Position numbers and translations under genes: made by a program
The notes under the pieces: generated by a model
Databases searched by the model: none
What the model was told of the DNA's origin: nothing
Seen by the model: only the letters and a program-made list of their open reading frames with translations
From: Panonychus citri
Taxonomy: Eukaryota; Arthropoda; Arachnida; Trombidiformes; Tetranychidae
Length of the DNA: 64,000 nt
Direction: 5' to 3'
Assembly: GCF_014898815.1 (NCBI RefSeq)
Contig: NW_026515543.1
Coordinates: 3,410,001-3,474,000, forward strand
Shown here: positions 48,932 through 61,008 of the stretch, piece after piece
Numbering within the stretch: position 1 is the first letter of the stretch
Layout: every line of letters starts with the position of its first letter

Positions 48932-49548
48932 AGGATACGGTTGACAAACGAAAGAGTTACAGTAATAAGAGCAAAAAAAATACTTTTATTCACTAGTTTC
49001 GATTAGCATGTTATACTTTCAATCGCAAAAAGTTCATTTGACATTCGTACTAATTAAATTAAGATTTTCACCAATTCTTCTGATAAAATTTGTATTGGTA
49101 TTGGTAGAATTCTCAATATAGAGATTTTTTTCTCCTTATTATACAATTGAATTGGTTGATTGACCAAATGCTCACCTAAATCATTTAAAGTCTTCACCAA
49201 TTTAGCATCTCTCTGTTGAAACTATTATGTATGATTGATCTGAATCTATATTGTCGATTTATTTTTGCTAATGAAAAGTTCATCTTTATTTTTACGTTGG
49301 CTAAATAGATTAAAATGAAAGAATTTGATAAACAATTTAATTTTCCAAAACGTCTTAAAGAAATAGGAGAGCAAATGCCTTGAGAAAAGATGAGAATAAT
49401 TCTCAGTCTTATTTATCATCTGAGCGATATAAAAGTCGAGATGAATTTCCATTGATATTCATTAACGATTCTAAAGTCAATCGATATTCATCTTACCTTC
49501 AACTTTGTTTCTAATCAATTGTCAAGTCAATAAATTCTAATCATCATC

Positions 49549-50178
49549 ATGTACATTTCTCCTCAAGTAGTAACTGAAATCGCCCGATCAACTGCTCCTC
49601 AAATAGCCGAGTATGTGTTACCAATATTATCCCAACACCCATTAATCATGGGACTCATGTTATTTTCTAGCTTTGTTCTTACTCACTATAGTTTATTGTA
49701 CAATGAGCTCAGGCAAAATACTGACCCTACGAATGTGAAACTTTTGAAGGTCCAAAAAGTGTTTGACTCATTAGGATCAGCTGATATTCATGTTCTCGAA
49801 AAGTTATTCCGCAATTTGGAACTGCCTGATGATTGTCTTCTCTCGGCTGCTTGTTTCTTGGGAACTGATTTTGGTGAGAATCAATTCAATAGATTTTTCT
49901 ATTCAAAGTTATATAATGGATCTCGAAATCGTGATTGTACTGATTCGACAAAGAGCCAATTATTCTGTAACTTCGGAAGAATAATCATCAACGCGACAAT
50001 CGAAGGGAAATCATTTTGTGAGAAACAAAAGTTCAAATGCCCGATCGATTCAATAAACAGTTTCTTTTGTAAACTCGAAGTCCAAGTCAAAAACATGGCT
50101 AAGAGTCCAAACCAAGCTCAAAGTGAACCTTCACTCAATTTGATCGATTATTTCTACGAAGTTATCAATTCTACCTAA
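49549..50178 (+). CDS. Array copy 4: 209-residue Cys-patterned family
   Basis: Paralogue with the same start and promoter (TATA at 49428-49435), hydrophobic segment at about 32-48, DCLLSAAC, DC, LFC and FCEKQKFKC. One residue shorter before the first Cys pair (LPDDCLL rather than SGEDCLL), and one additional Cys near the end (FFCKL). It shares DCTDSTKSQLFCNFGRI with copy 2, although its ends resemble copy 3, suggesting gene conversion. No Ser/Thr-rich partner follows it. Confidence 0.78.
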   Translation: MYISPQVVTEIARSTAPQIAEYVLPILSQHPLIMGLMLFSSFVLTHYSLLYNELRQNTDPTNVKLLKVQKVFDSLGSADIHVLEKLFRNLELPDDCLLSAACFLGTDFGENQFNRFFYSKLYNGSRNRDCTDSTKSQLFCNFGRIIINATIEGKSFCEKQKFKCPIDSINSFFCKLEVQVKNMAKSPNQAQSEPSLNLIDYFYEVINST

Positions 50179-50393
50179 ATATCAACCGGTAATCTACTCC
50201 AATACTTTTGCTTATTCTCAACAATTAATCATTTCTATGTAATATTTATAAACAATCTAAATAAAAATAAATGAATAAAATCCAATCTAAGTAATCAAAT
50301 AATTCGTTAATTGTATTAAAGTTTCGTGTTTATGAAAATCATAATAATAGTTGATCGGAATGAGTGTTAATGATAAATTGATTATATTCCTGA

Positions 50394-50885
50394 TTAATTG
50401 TGACTTTTTGGTGAAGTTGATCTTTGATGGTGCTGTTGAAATCGATAAATAGAAGTTGATGAAATTGGTGTTGAAGTAATTTGAGTTCTCTCTGTTCTGG
50501 TACATTCTTGGATAGTTCGAGACGATGTTCGATATCTCGGTTGACCACCAACTTGAGCTGATTGAGTGGAAGATGTTGATGCTGCTGTTGACTTTGTTGA
50601 CTGACCACCACTTCGAGTAGCACCATTGTCTTTACCGATTAGAACATCTGATCGAGAGTATCGTTTGATTATTGGAGTTGAAATGGTCAAATTGCTATTG
50701 ACGATATTGTCGTTGTCATTTTCACCCATTGTTTGATTAGAATCATTTGATAAAATGTTTTCAGCTTTTTGCTGAGCTTCTCGTAGAGCATTTGATAGAT
50801 CACATTTAGCACTTGGTGAATTAATTGTCGCTTCATTCATCAAATGCTGTAAACTTTCACTTTTTCTGAAGTTTAATGTTTTCAT
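50394..50885 (-). pseudogene. Out-of-frame C-terminal extension of the coiled-coil gene
   Basis: A 163-codon frame overlapping the last codons of the coiled-coil gene, +1 relative to it. It starts with a helical stretch (LREAQQKAENIL) and continues as a Ser/Thr/Gln/Arg-rich disordered tail. The composition fits a natural C-terminus for that gene. The two frames meet in an A5 run near 50863-50868, where a one-base difference would join them. I found no intron that does so. Mutation, assembly error or frameshifting are all possible. Confidence 0.5.
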
Positions 50886-51320
50886 CTTCTAGAGCTCTTA
50901 ATCCTTTTGCAGTTAAATCGGTATCCTCAGCAAATGAACAGCCACCTTCAAGAATAATGTTGACATTTCTTTCATTTTCGTCTCCGATGCCACAATTAAT
51001 ACCAATTTCTCGCTTTTTAAAAGTATCTTCTGCTATCTTGTCATTGTTTCGACGATTGATCGCAGATACTGAGAAACTTTTCTCAATAGATTGTTGATTA
51101 AGAAGCAATTGCTTATGTCGATCCTCTAAAGCCTCGTATTCACTTTTTAAATCTTTGATCTTCGCTTCTTTGTCAATATTACTGTTCGTTAAAATAGTTT
51201 GTTGAAATTCTGCTTCTTTCCTTTTGAGATTAGATAAATTTAGTTCCACTTCCAATCTTTTAATCCTCATTTGTAACTGTGAAACAGTTTCTTTTGTCTG
51301 AACCAAATTGTGTCTAAAAT

Positions 51321-51375
<55 letters not shown>

Positions 51376-53328
51376 ATATTAATAGTGGTATTGATTGAAT
51401 AGAAGCAGAAAGATTTACCTGTCAGATTCAATTGTAGTTTGAAGTGATGATCGTTCACTTTTTAATTCTTGGATTTGATCCTTTAATTTTCTGATTTGTT
51501 TGGTGACATCTTTGGAAGCAGCATCTTGCTGCTCGACCGAATCAGTTAGATTGTTGACCTTTTTCTTTAAGTCTTTTTCTCCGTCAGAACTTCGTTTAAG
51601 AGCGAGATTGGCTTCATTAAGAGCCGAATGTAATTTATAATTATGATTTTGAAGTTCGATCAGCTTTGCATCGACCATCTTCAATTCTGATTGAAGTGAT
51701 TCCTTTTCTTCAGTAAGTTGATTACATTGTTTAATCAATGAAGAGACACGAGTATCAAGCGATTCCTTTGTTATTTCTAATTTTTTTATCTTCGATTCGA
51801 ATCGATCCCGAGATTCATAAGCATCTTTATCGGCTAAAGCTTTTAGTGATTTGAGAGAATTAAGTTCATGGGTTAATTTACGTTTCTCTTTTTCCAATTT
51901 GTCATTCAAATTAGAAAGAGAATCAACTTTGGAGGTGAGATTTTTCTTTTCGGAATTAGATTTAGATAAAGATTCTTCGAGCTTCTCCTGGTTACCAGTT
52001 AGTTCGTCGATTTTTCTTGACATATTATTATTATCCTTCTCCAATTGTCTACAATCGTTTTCCAATTTGTCAAGTTTACTCTTTAAATTTCGATTGTTTT
52101 CCTTGATTGATTGAGTTAATTGTTCACCTTGTTCAACAGCAATTTTAAGATCATCTCTTTCTTTGGTCAAAGCTTCAACTTTGGTAAGGAGATCGATTAA
52201 AGCTGAACGGACAAACTCAGAATCCAATAGCTCAGAGTCAATTAAATCTGACATCAAATAGGATTTACGATTTTTAGAAGGTACAATCTCATCAAAAGTC
52301 ATCTCACTCTCATTGAGAGTTACATTTTCCAATTTAAGGCAACTTCTCAGGACGGAATTAATTTTAACAAATTGCTCTTTAATCTCCTTCTTTTCCTCTA
52401 AAACTCGATTCATCTGAGATTCAGTCGATTTCAATTTAACTTCCAATTCTTTGATATGTTTCTGATGGTTAAAACTTTCTTCACTTGATTGGGACAATCG
52501 AGTTTCCAAATTCGTTTTCACCGAGTCTAATCGTTTAATCTCTTCCTCTTTCTTTTTCGAAGTATTTTTTTCCAATTTGAGTAAATGTTCCAATTCACTG
52601 ATACGATGTTTAAGGGAAACATTTTCTTTCTTTGTCATTTGTTTAACTGCTTCCATTTCGACCAAAAGAGCTTTGTCCTTATTTGCCTCTTCCAATCTGG
52701 CTTGTTCTTTTTCAATCTTTTTCTCAATTGTCTGATTTAATTCATCAATTTCGACTCTTTTCTCATACAATTCCGATTCTAATTGGCTTTTAATGGACTT
52801 CAATGTTTTCATCTCTTTCTTTAAATCACCTCTTGCCTTTTCCACCTCCATCAATGTTGAACTCAACAATTTGGTACCATAAACGATACTGGAGATCGCA
52901 TATTCATTGACAACACCTTGAGATTCACTTTTTGGGAACATTTCAAAAAGAGTCGATATATTTTGATCGTTTATTAGAACTGATTTAGCCATTGGATTGG
53001 CGCCATCGCTGATTGTTTCATGATCACTGAGTAAACTAAGTTCACCACCAGCAGCATCACCATGTGAACTATTCAATGAAGGTGAATCAGTTGATACCAT
53101 TACAGAAGGTGACAAAGCTTCGTGTGTAGGTGAACCACAACTAATGTCAACTAAATTCTGGTTACCATCAATTGATGGTGACAAAGGTGAACCAAGAATA
53201 AGTTTAGAAGATGAAGTAAATCTTGTCGGTGAATTAACTAAAAGATGATCACCCGATTCATCGAGATGAGAACTATTCAAATTTCCATGGAATTCATGTT
53301 CAGTTGTTGAATGTGACACCGAATACAT
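50857..53328 (-). CDS. Coiled-coil protein with a GGA-hinge-like N-terminus
   Basis: Two minus-strand exons (51419-53328 and 50857-51313) join in frame to 788 residues, with ATG at 53328. The frame is open further upstream but has no ATG. Residues about 25-143 match, in order, the hinge of the GGA gene 13 kb away: SGDHLLVNSP, NLVDIS, LNSSHGD, LSLLSDHE, and STLFEMFPK with QG.VN. From about 155 to the end it is almost continuous coiled coil with heptad Leu and Lys/Glu. There is no VHS, GAT or ear domain. It looks like a fusion of a GGA hinge copy to a coiled-coil gene; a golgin- or tether-like role is a guess. The frame may be shifted at its end (see 50394). Confidence 0.75.
51323..51372. repeat. 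(AG)25 microsatellite inside the intron
   Basis: About 50 bp of pure AG, filling half of the 105-bp intron of the coiled-coil gene. On the gene strand it is CT, which could act as a very long polypyrimidine tract before the acceptor. Confidence 0.9.
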
Positions 53329-56300
53329 TTCATTTACATGATAGAGAAAAAAGGGAAGAAAAAGTTTACAAGATGAAGACAAAACGGTTTGTTGATTGTT
53401 TATTTTTTTCACCGATTCTGTTGCTGTGGGTGTGGTTTGTTTTTCGAAATAGAAAAGCGCCAATTTCAAAATTTTTCTTCGAAAAGAGAAAATCTAAACC
53501 TCGAGATGGAGCCACAGGCAAGAGAATTAAATTCAATTGTAACAATTAATTTTCTCTAAATTGTAACTTACTAATTAAAGAGATACTAAACTGTCATCAA
53601 CGGTGCTACAATAGGAATAGTTTGTTGGGTAGAAAATTTGGTTTATTCGAATAATTAGTTTTCTATTAGTTTCGAATTGATGAAAGTTTTCATTTGTTAT
53701 TTTCTTCTTGTTGAATTGAAAAGTAATCTGAGAATTGATTTGTAACATTATTTAATAAATTGTGACCGTTAACTTGATTATTTGTGGTAATTTGATTGTT
53801 CCATTATAGTTAAAATGATCAGAAAGTAAAAACAATTTCACTTTCAACCTTTTTCCCTTCATCTTTATCCAACCAACTAAGATACTCAGACACACACACA
53901 TGAGAGCTTATGATTGAGAATCAAATGAAACAATTAAGTTTAAATTGTTAAGATGAACTATTTTATTTATTGTTCATCATTTTGATTGATTTTATAAAAG
54001 AATAGAAAATCAATCTTTACAGGAAACATTGACTTCTCTAATTTCTTACTGAGAAGATTGAAGAACTGGAAGAAGAGATGAAAACTTTTTCTCGAACTTA
54101 AAAACTAACCATAAATTTGATTTTCCAAATTTTTACAAAACTATATTTTCGACTTTATTGTTGATAATAGAGATCAAATTTCATCATCATCATCATCTAA
54201 AAATCTTCATAAAGATAAATAGAATGAAGATAATCAAAATTCAATCAAATTTCACTTGATCGTATTTCAATCTAAAATTGATTGTCATGTTTTCATCATC
54301 TATTGTAGTTGATTTAGATATCACAGTATTTTAAAGTGATCCATTGACAGAATTAAATAACAATTTCCAGTTGATTGTCCAGAGAATCCAAACAATTAGG
54401 AGGTAGAAAAAGAGTCAAATCAACCGGAATCATCAATGGTCATCATTAGGTTAGCAATATGATCCTCATTGTCCACCAATTAACCTAATTACTGTTTGTC
54501 AAACGAATTGATTTCCAATGAAATTGTAACAATCGAGATGAAGAGGAGACAAAAATTAATATTTAATTTTTATCATTTGTTTCATCGAATGTGACAAAAG
54601 TTAATCAGTTGAATATTGATAATGATCAACATTTACATTTAGAACTTTTCTTCTTCTTCTTCAGAATCCTAATCAAATTATTATCTCTTAATCTGATTGA
54701 TTCTTTTCATCTTATTCTCAGTAAAGTGATTTATTTTTTTTTCTTTCTAAGGTAACATTCCCTTTCTCTCTCTCTACTCTAACGGTACTTTCATCATCTT
54801 CTTAGTTTTTCTGTCGATAACTTTTCTGAGACTCTTTATTTTTTTCTACTGATTTTCTCATTGGAAATAATAATAATAATAATATAACAAAACCAAAAGA
54901 TAAACTGTGCTAGTTGATCAAGAGAAAGCGACTAACTGAATTAGAATTAAGTTATCCAATTCTGATCCAGTGAATGAAAATATTATCAAGAGAATTGCAT
55001 TTATCCTCAACTCTTTTGATCTTCATCTTTATTTTTTTCTTCTCTTCTCCATCTTCTTTCATTCTATCATCATCATGACATCAGATCAACAGATAATAAA
55101 ATGAGAAATCAGATGAAAGAAGATGATGAAAACCTGAACTGTTTTGCATTTTCATTTGCTTCTGTAATTGGATGTTAGGTAATCCTCTTATAAATTGAAT
55201 GAAGAAAACGCAAGTTAAGATGATGTCCTTGATGATGAGGATGAAAATGATGAAGATGATGAAAAGGATGAGTAAAAAAAGGATAAAAAACAAAGTTAAC
55301 GTTGATTTTTATCTTCATCATCTGAATTAATATCAGAATGTCTTTTTCCATGTCAATGGTTGAAGACGAAGAGAAAAGTTCATTTTGAATAAAGGAAAAT
55401 GTTCATCATGATGTTTCATTTTTCTCCATCATTTTGCTGAACAAATTTACTTAACAAATAATCATGATGATTAAATGAATCAAAGATGATGAGATGAAGA
55501 TAAAAGGTTACATTTATCTTCATCTATTTTCCGAATTCTATTCAAATCAGTTTAATTTAAACTGAATTTGTGTTCATTTAATCAATGATTTTATCTCGTT
55601 TTCCTCAAGGTAACAGTTAAATCAAATTGGAACAATTTTTTCCATCTCTTCCTATTGTTATCATCTTCTTATTGACCATCATTTCTGATTAATCTGCTCT
55701 AATCAACTTTAATTGCTGATGATTCTTGTTAATTGTCCATCAATCCTCTCCACCGAATCAACTTTCCATTGATAATCATCTAAATTGTGATTAAATAATA
55801 AAAGAAGAAGAAAAAAGCAAGTTGATTAATCGGATTAATATGAACAATCTTATTATAAGAGACTTGATAATATATTAATTATGTAATGATGATGATGATA
55901 ATTAAAGCAGATTAATTGGAAACATTTTAAGGATTAACGATCTCATTTCTTATGCAATTAAAAGCTACAATAATTAAAGTAATAGGGATAAAAACATGTT
56001 TACATAATTTAATCATTCTAATAACTAATTAGTATTAAATTAACTTCAAGTTATTATCGTTAGACAATTATCATGATAATTAGTTTACATTTAGTGTATT
56101 AGTTAAGATAATTATTTATTATTAAATCACTGGGACAATTATCAAACTATTACTTAATTACAATTGTGATAATCTATTGTCTCTTCATGCTTAAGGTAAA
56201 TTATTCTTGATACAATTTTCTAGACACTAAATTATCAACTAATTAAACAATTAGCATTAAATTCAATCTAAATTTCAAATAATAACAATCATAATCAGAA

Positions 56301-56429
56301 TCATCTTTTTAATCATTATTAAAATATAACTTTTTTTGGAAGGAAAAATAAATTGAAAATCAGTAATCACTTTTCAACATGAAATTTAAGTTCTAAACAT
56401 TATTATCATGATAATGTCAGAACTTTTTT

Positions 56430-56433
<4 letters not shown>

Positions 56434-56462
<29 letters not shown>
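56434..56462. repeat. (CT)n microsatellite
   Basis: About 29 bp of pure TC repeat in non-coding DNA. Confidence 0.85.
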
Positions 56463-56465
<3 letters not shown>

Positions 56466-58140
56466 ATCTTTTTGATACAGGTAATGATGATAATAGTAAT
56501 AATCATGATAATCAGTAAATTATATCAACTTAGAGAAGAAAAAAATATAATTTACTTTTATCAAAATCTCTGGAGAATTTGAATCTTTCTGAATATTATC
56601 TTGACTTGGAATATATTTTGAGCATGATAGTGAGAGAAAAAAGGTGTAACATGTTTGTCTTTCAATTCTGTGTCTCAATGAATCAAATTTATTCGAATTC
56701 AGTGTTGTTTTTTTTTCTCTATGATAATTTTACTCACGTTCTGGTTGAAAAGTGGGAGTGGAAAATATTAGTTGATTCATATGAATGGAGGAATAAGGTA
56801 AATAAACACAGGGAGAATTGTTGAGTATATTGAATTTAGAGTAATAAATTGTTAGCATTTGTCATCATCATCATTCTGTAAATTTTTTTTCCACAGATAA
56901 TTTCATATCTTTATGTATATGAATGTTAGAGAATCACAATGTAATTTAGTGAATCTCAGGAATAGAGACTATTTGACAAGTGGAAAATTTTAAAGATGAT
57001 GATAGAGATGAAGATGATGATACCTATAAGTGTTAAATTATCATTATAATATCATGGAAAGTGTTCCAGTTACAGGATAACATTTTATCCGCCAAAGATA
57101 AAGAGAGAAGATGATGTGATGACAGGCGCAAGTGAGAGGATAAACTTAGATTGAGTTCTGTAGTAATACAGATTAATAAAGATTCGAAGATGAGAAAAGA
57201 GAAAGAGAGATGGTGAAGATTAAACAAGGTAATCGAAAACGAATAAAAAATTCAAGGTGAAATTCATAAAATTCCAAAATCCATGGTAATTATTGATCGA
57301 TAATTGCGAGCGCGACAACTTTGAAAGTGGCTTCAAGAATCGAAAAGAACTTTTCGAAACGATAACTGATCTCCTTAAGAATCAATCGGAAATATTCTGG
57401 TCAAGGTGAAGATTCTTCGAGACACTGAATCAGTAGAGAAAAAGAAAAAGTTTTCTCAGTCCCAATTAATCAATATCGATAATCTTAATCAAGGTGAAAT
57501 CAAGAGAGACAAACAATCTAATCCCTAATAGGTGAAGATACAAAAAGAAAAGAAAAACTCGAAATCATGACAATCGAATCTTTTCCTCAGAATTATTAGA
57601 ATTAAACTATTATCATTATCTCGATTTATCTTCTAGTGATAAATGTTCGTTTTTAACCTGAAAACATTTACGAATATCAGTTATTGTCCCAATGAGATTT
57701 TACCACCAGGAACCATTTTCCTCCCTTCATCCCACTCTGATAATCGTCAATTATTTTGAGTAAAAATAAAAAGCAATTCAATACAAAACTATTAGGTTTT
57801 TATGATCTTCCTCATTATTATCAACTTATCATCAATATATCAACAACAGATACTCATAAATATTATAACTTCCGTAACCATTAGACATCTATCGATTCAT
57901 ATTTACGATTCATTGGTACAATTTAGTGCATATTGATGATTACAAGTGAATTAATAACAATTCAATGATAACAACAACTTGTTAAGTAAATGAGCCATGT
58001 GACTACTCCGATATTAATGCGGTTTCATCATCACTCTTCCTGTACATACATCGATATATAACAAGTAATAAAAGGTATTGTATCGTCATCATTATTATTT
58101 ATCTTCCTTTTGTCATCATGAAACCATTTTCTTCTAATAT

Positions 58141-58142
<2 letters not shown>

Positions 58143-58186
<44 letters not shown>
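58143..58186. repeat. (TC)22 microsatellite
   Basis: About 44 bp of pure TC repeat in non-coding DNA. Confidence 0.85.
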
Positions 58187-58189
<3 letters not shown>

Positions 58190-59998
58190 TACTCTTTTTG
58201 TGTATCGTCTTCATGTTGTTGTCATCATCATCATTTTCTTGTCAAATGTATTACATTAAAAACCACAGAGAAAATAAAATATTAGATGTTGAATATTCAT
58301 ACGAAAATAGTGTAAATTTAACTTGATGGAAATAAAAGAATCCTGAGTAAAGGGATAAAATGAATGAGTTTTACTGAGCGAACATGAAAATTTACTTGAT
58401 TTTACATTTTCCATGTTGATGTTTTCTTCCTCATCACCATTCATATCCATTTCTTTCACCATCTTCTAATATTATTTCAAATTCACTCACCTAAATGATA
58501 TTATATAAGAAAGTGAGTTTAATGTTTAGAGAAGAAAATAAAACTTTTCTTTCTACTCTTTTTTTCATATTATTTCGTATTCGATATTTGGTAAACAAAA
58601 GGTATTCAAATGGACAACAAACAAATAAAGATTAAACATGTAAGTTCGTAATGTCCATAAGTAATTTCGAAGTTAATATATTTCAATTTGTTATCATTCT
58701 TCTTCATCTTCATCTTCATCTTTCTCTTCTTCTTTGCAGATTCAATCCCAAAGTGACCCTAAAGTGACCTTTACTTTCTAGATGGACTATTAGACTGTTT
58801 ATTATTATGACCAAGAGATTGTTATGATTATTATCATTTGATAAACAAATAGAGATATTCAAAAGTAATGGACATAAAAACAACAATAATCATCATCATA
58901 ATCATAATATCAACACAAAATAATGATAATGACAATGACGACTATGATGATAATGGTTATTTTTTTATATACTCACCAACCAATCAACTAACTAGTGATA
59001 ATAATTATTATTATGGTCATTCAAATATCGACATGAGGTCAATGTCGAGTGACTTGGTCAGTTTTTTTTATATTCTGATGGCAAATTAACATATAATGAA
59101 TATTTTAAATAGCCACAAGTCAATATTTTGCTTTTACATTGATATTATTAAATTGTTATTAGTTATTGGTTGATTCTTATGGTATTCTTATTATAATCAT
59201 TATATAATTGATAGAATCACAATTAGATTTTGTGATCATTTTAATACGTTTACTTTTCTTTACCTTTTACTCTCATCTCATTTTCTTATCCTCCCATTAC
59301 CACCCATTTACCCTCCTTCATCCCTCCTCTCTCTCTCTCTCTCATCAGAATATGATGAAGAAAAAAAACATTAATATACATGTAAGATGATTATAAATTC
59401 ACCCTGGGGGTTATTTTCATACTCTAATCAATGAACATTTATATCTAACAATTATAACTAAATCAAAATGTTCCAAATCAATGTAATCATAAAAGGAAGA
59501 AAATAAAAGTGAAACTCTTTGTTTGATATTTTCTTTTGCAATAAAAAAATATGTATAACTTTTTCTTTATATCAATGGTCATTGAATTTTTCTTTTCAAA
59601 TGACCTTTGACTGAGTGGTCAAGCTTTAAACAGAAAGAGAAAGGGAGAAAGGAGAGGAGAGAGAGAGAGAGACTTAAAATAACATACCTTTTGTATTCAT
59701 CATTATGTATACATTCATATCTGTATTATTGTCCAGTCTCATTTTTTTACAAGGGACTTTACAGTTGGTTGTGTTTATACTTAAGACTATTTTGGTCAAT
59801 TGGCTTGTTAGTGGACAATGAAGATACAAAATAAACTAACAGTAGTCGCTCACAACAATAATATGATTATACACAATTGAATTAGCCTAGAGAGAGAGAG
59901 AGAGAGAGACAAATGATAAACATATTAGTAAAGTTGATGATAGAGATGATGATATATCATTATTGTTGTAATTGAAAAAAGAGTGATAATAGATTTGT

Positions 59999-60215
59999 TT
60001 ACTTACCTGTATTGATGAATAAGATGAAGATAAAGATGATTTGTTTGGTCCAATGGAGAAGATGAAAAGAGAGCAACCAACTGTAATCGATGGACTCGTG
60101 TAGGTCAAACAAGAAGGTGGCAAAGGTAAAGAGGCAAAATAAGAAGAAAATCTTCAAGACACCATTGAGAATGTTAGAAAAACATGATGACCACTGTCCA
60201 ACTTTCTATAAAGGT
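59999..60215 (-). CDS. Candidate last coding exon of a membrane protein
   Basis: On the minus strand an acceptor (CCTTTATAG) near 60216 opens a frame of about 68 codons. It begins KVGQWSS, has two hydrophobic stretches (LKIFFLFCLFTFATFLF and IIFIFILFI) and ends at a perfect GTAAGT donor near 60000-60005. Splicing to the acceptor after the AG/CT tract near 59890 would give a stop at once. No ATG or upstream exon was found, so this is a partial candidate only. Confidence 0.3.
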
Positions 60216-61008
60216 GTTGACCTTAAATAAGTAATTGAGAAAAAAACAAATTATTCTCACTTGTTAACAAGAAAAATAATCAACAACATCTTATGTAAAC
60301 AAATTGATTCTCCTCCCACTTCTGGTTACCAAGCAACGAGAATCTTTTTGTTTACTTTGTTGATTGTTTCTCTTTTTTAATTATTTTTTTTCTCTTTTAT
60401 TATTTATGTCATTTATTTCTTAATTGTTGATCATATTTTTTATTCTTTTCCACTTGTAATTCCTAATTCAGTTGCGAATTCAGGTGTCAATTGGTCGTTG
60501 AATTGGAAGTTGAGAAAATGTCTCTTCTCTTTGGCGTTGGTTTGATTGTTCATATCTTTGGATTGGCGATTCTTCAAGATTAAGAGCTGATTGTTATTCA
60601 TTATGGTGGAATTTCAAAATTATTCTTTTATCTAATTCTCTTTATTAGAATTTCATCTTTAGCATGATCATTTTGGTGTAGTGTCTTTGGAGAAGGAGGT
60701 AATTGTTATGAAAGTAAAACGATACACTTTCTTCCTGGAGGAGATTCTGTGAAAGTTGAAGAGAAATTCATTTTTCTTTTAGGCTTCAAGATTGTTTTCT
60801 TTTTACTTTTACTTACCAATTCTTATTTCTCACCATTTCTCTTGTATCTTCCTCTTTTATTTTGTAGGTAAAAACAACGAAATGGAACTGGAAATGATGA
60901 TACACCAAGATGAATGTAGGAAAAGTAATCCAATTGAGTTTAGATTTTGATTGTTGTTTTGTGTTTGTTGATGTTCATCCGCAAACATGTTACATTAAAT
61001 GACAGAAA

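Larger units (their letters stand above)
53329..59998. other. Long AT-rich non-coding region
   Basis: About 6.7 kb with TCATCA/GATGAT repeats, AT-rich blocks and CT/AG tracts. An ATG at 58462 (minus) opens an acidic Met/Asp/Glu-rich frame, and a GC-richer block at 57290-57400 has a short plus-strand open frame with a donor-like end. Neither can be assembled into a gene. It may be a large intron or regulatory DNA of a gene outside the window. Confidence 0.4.
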
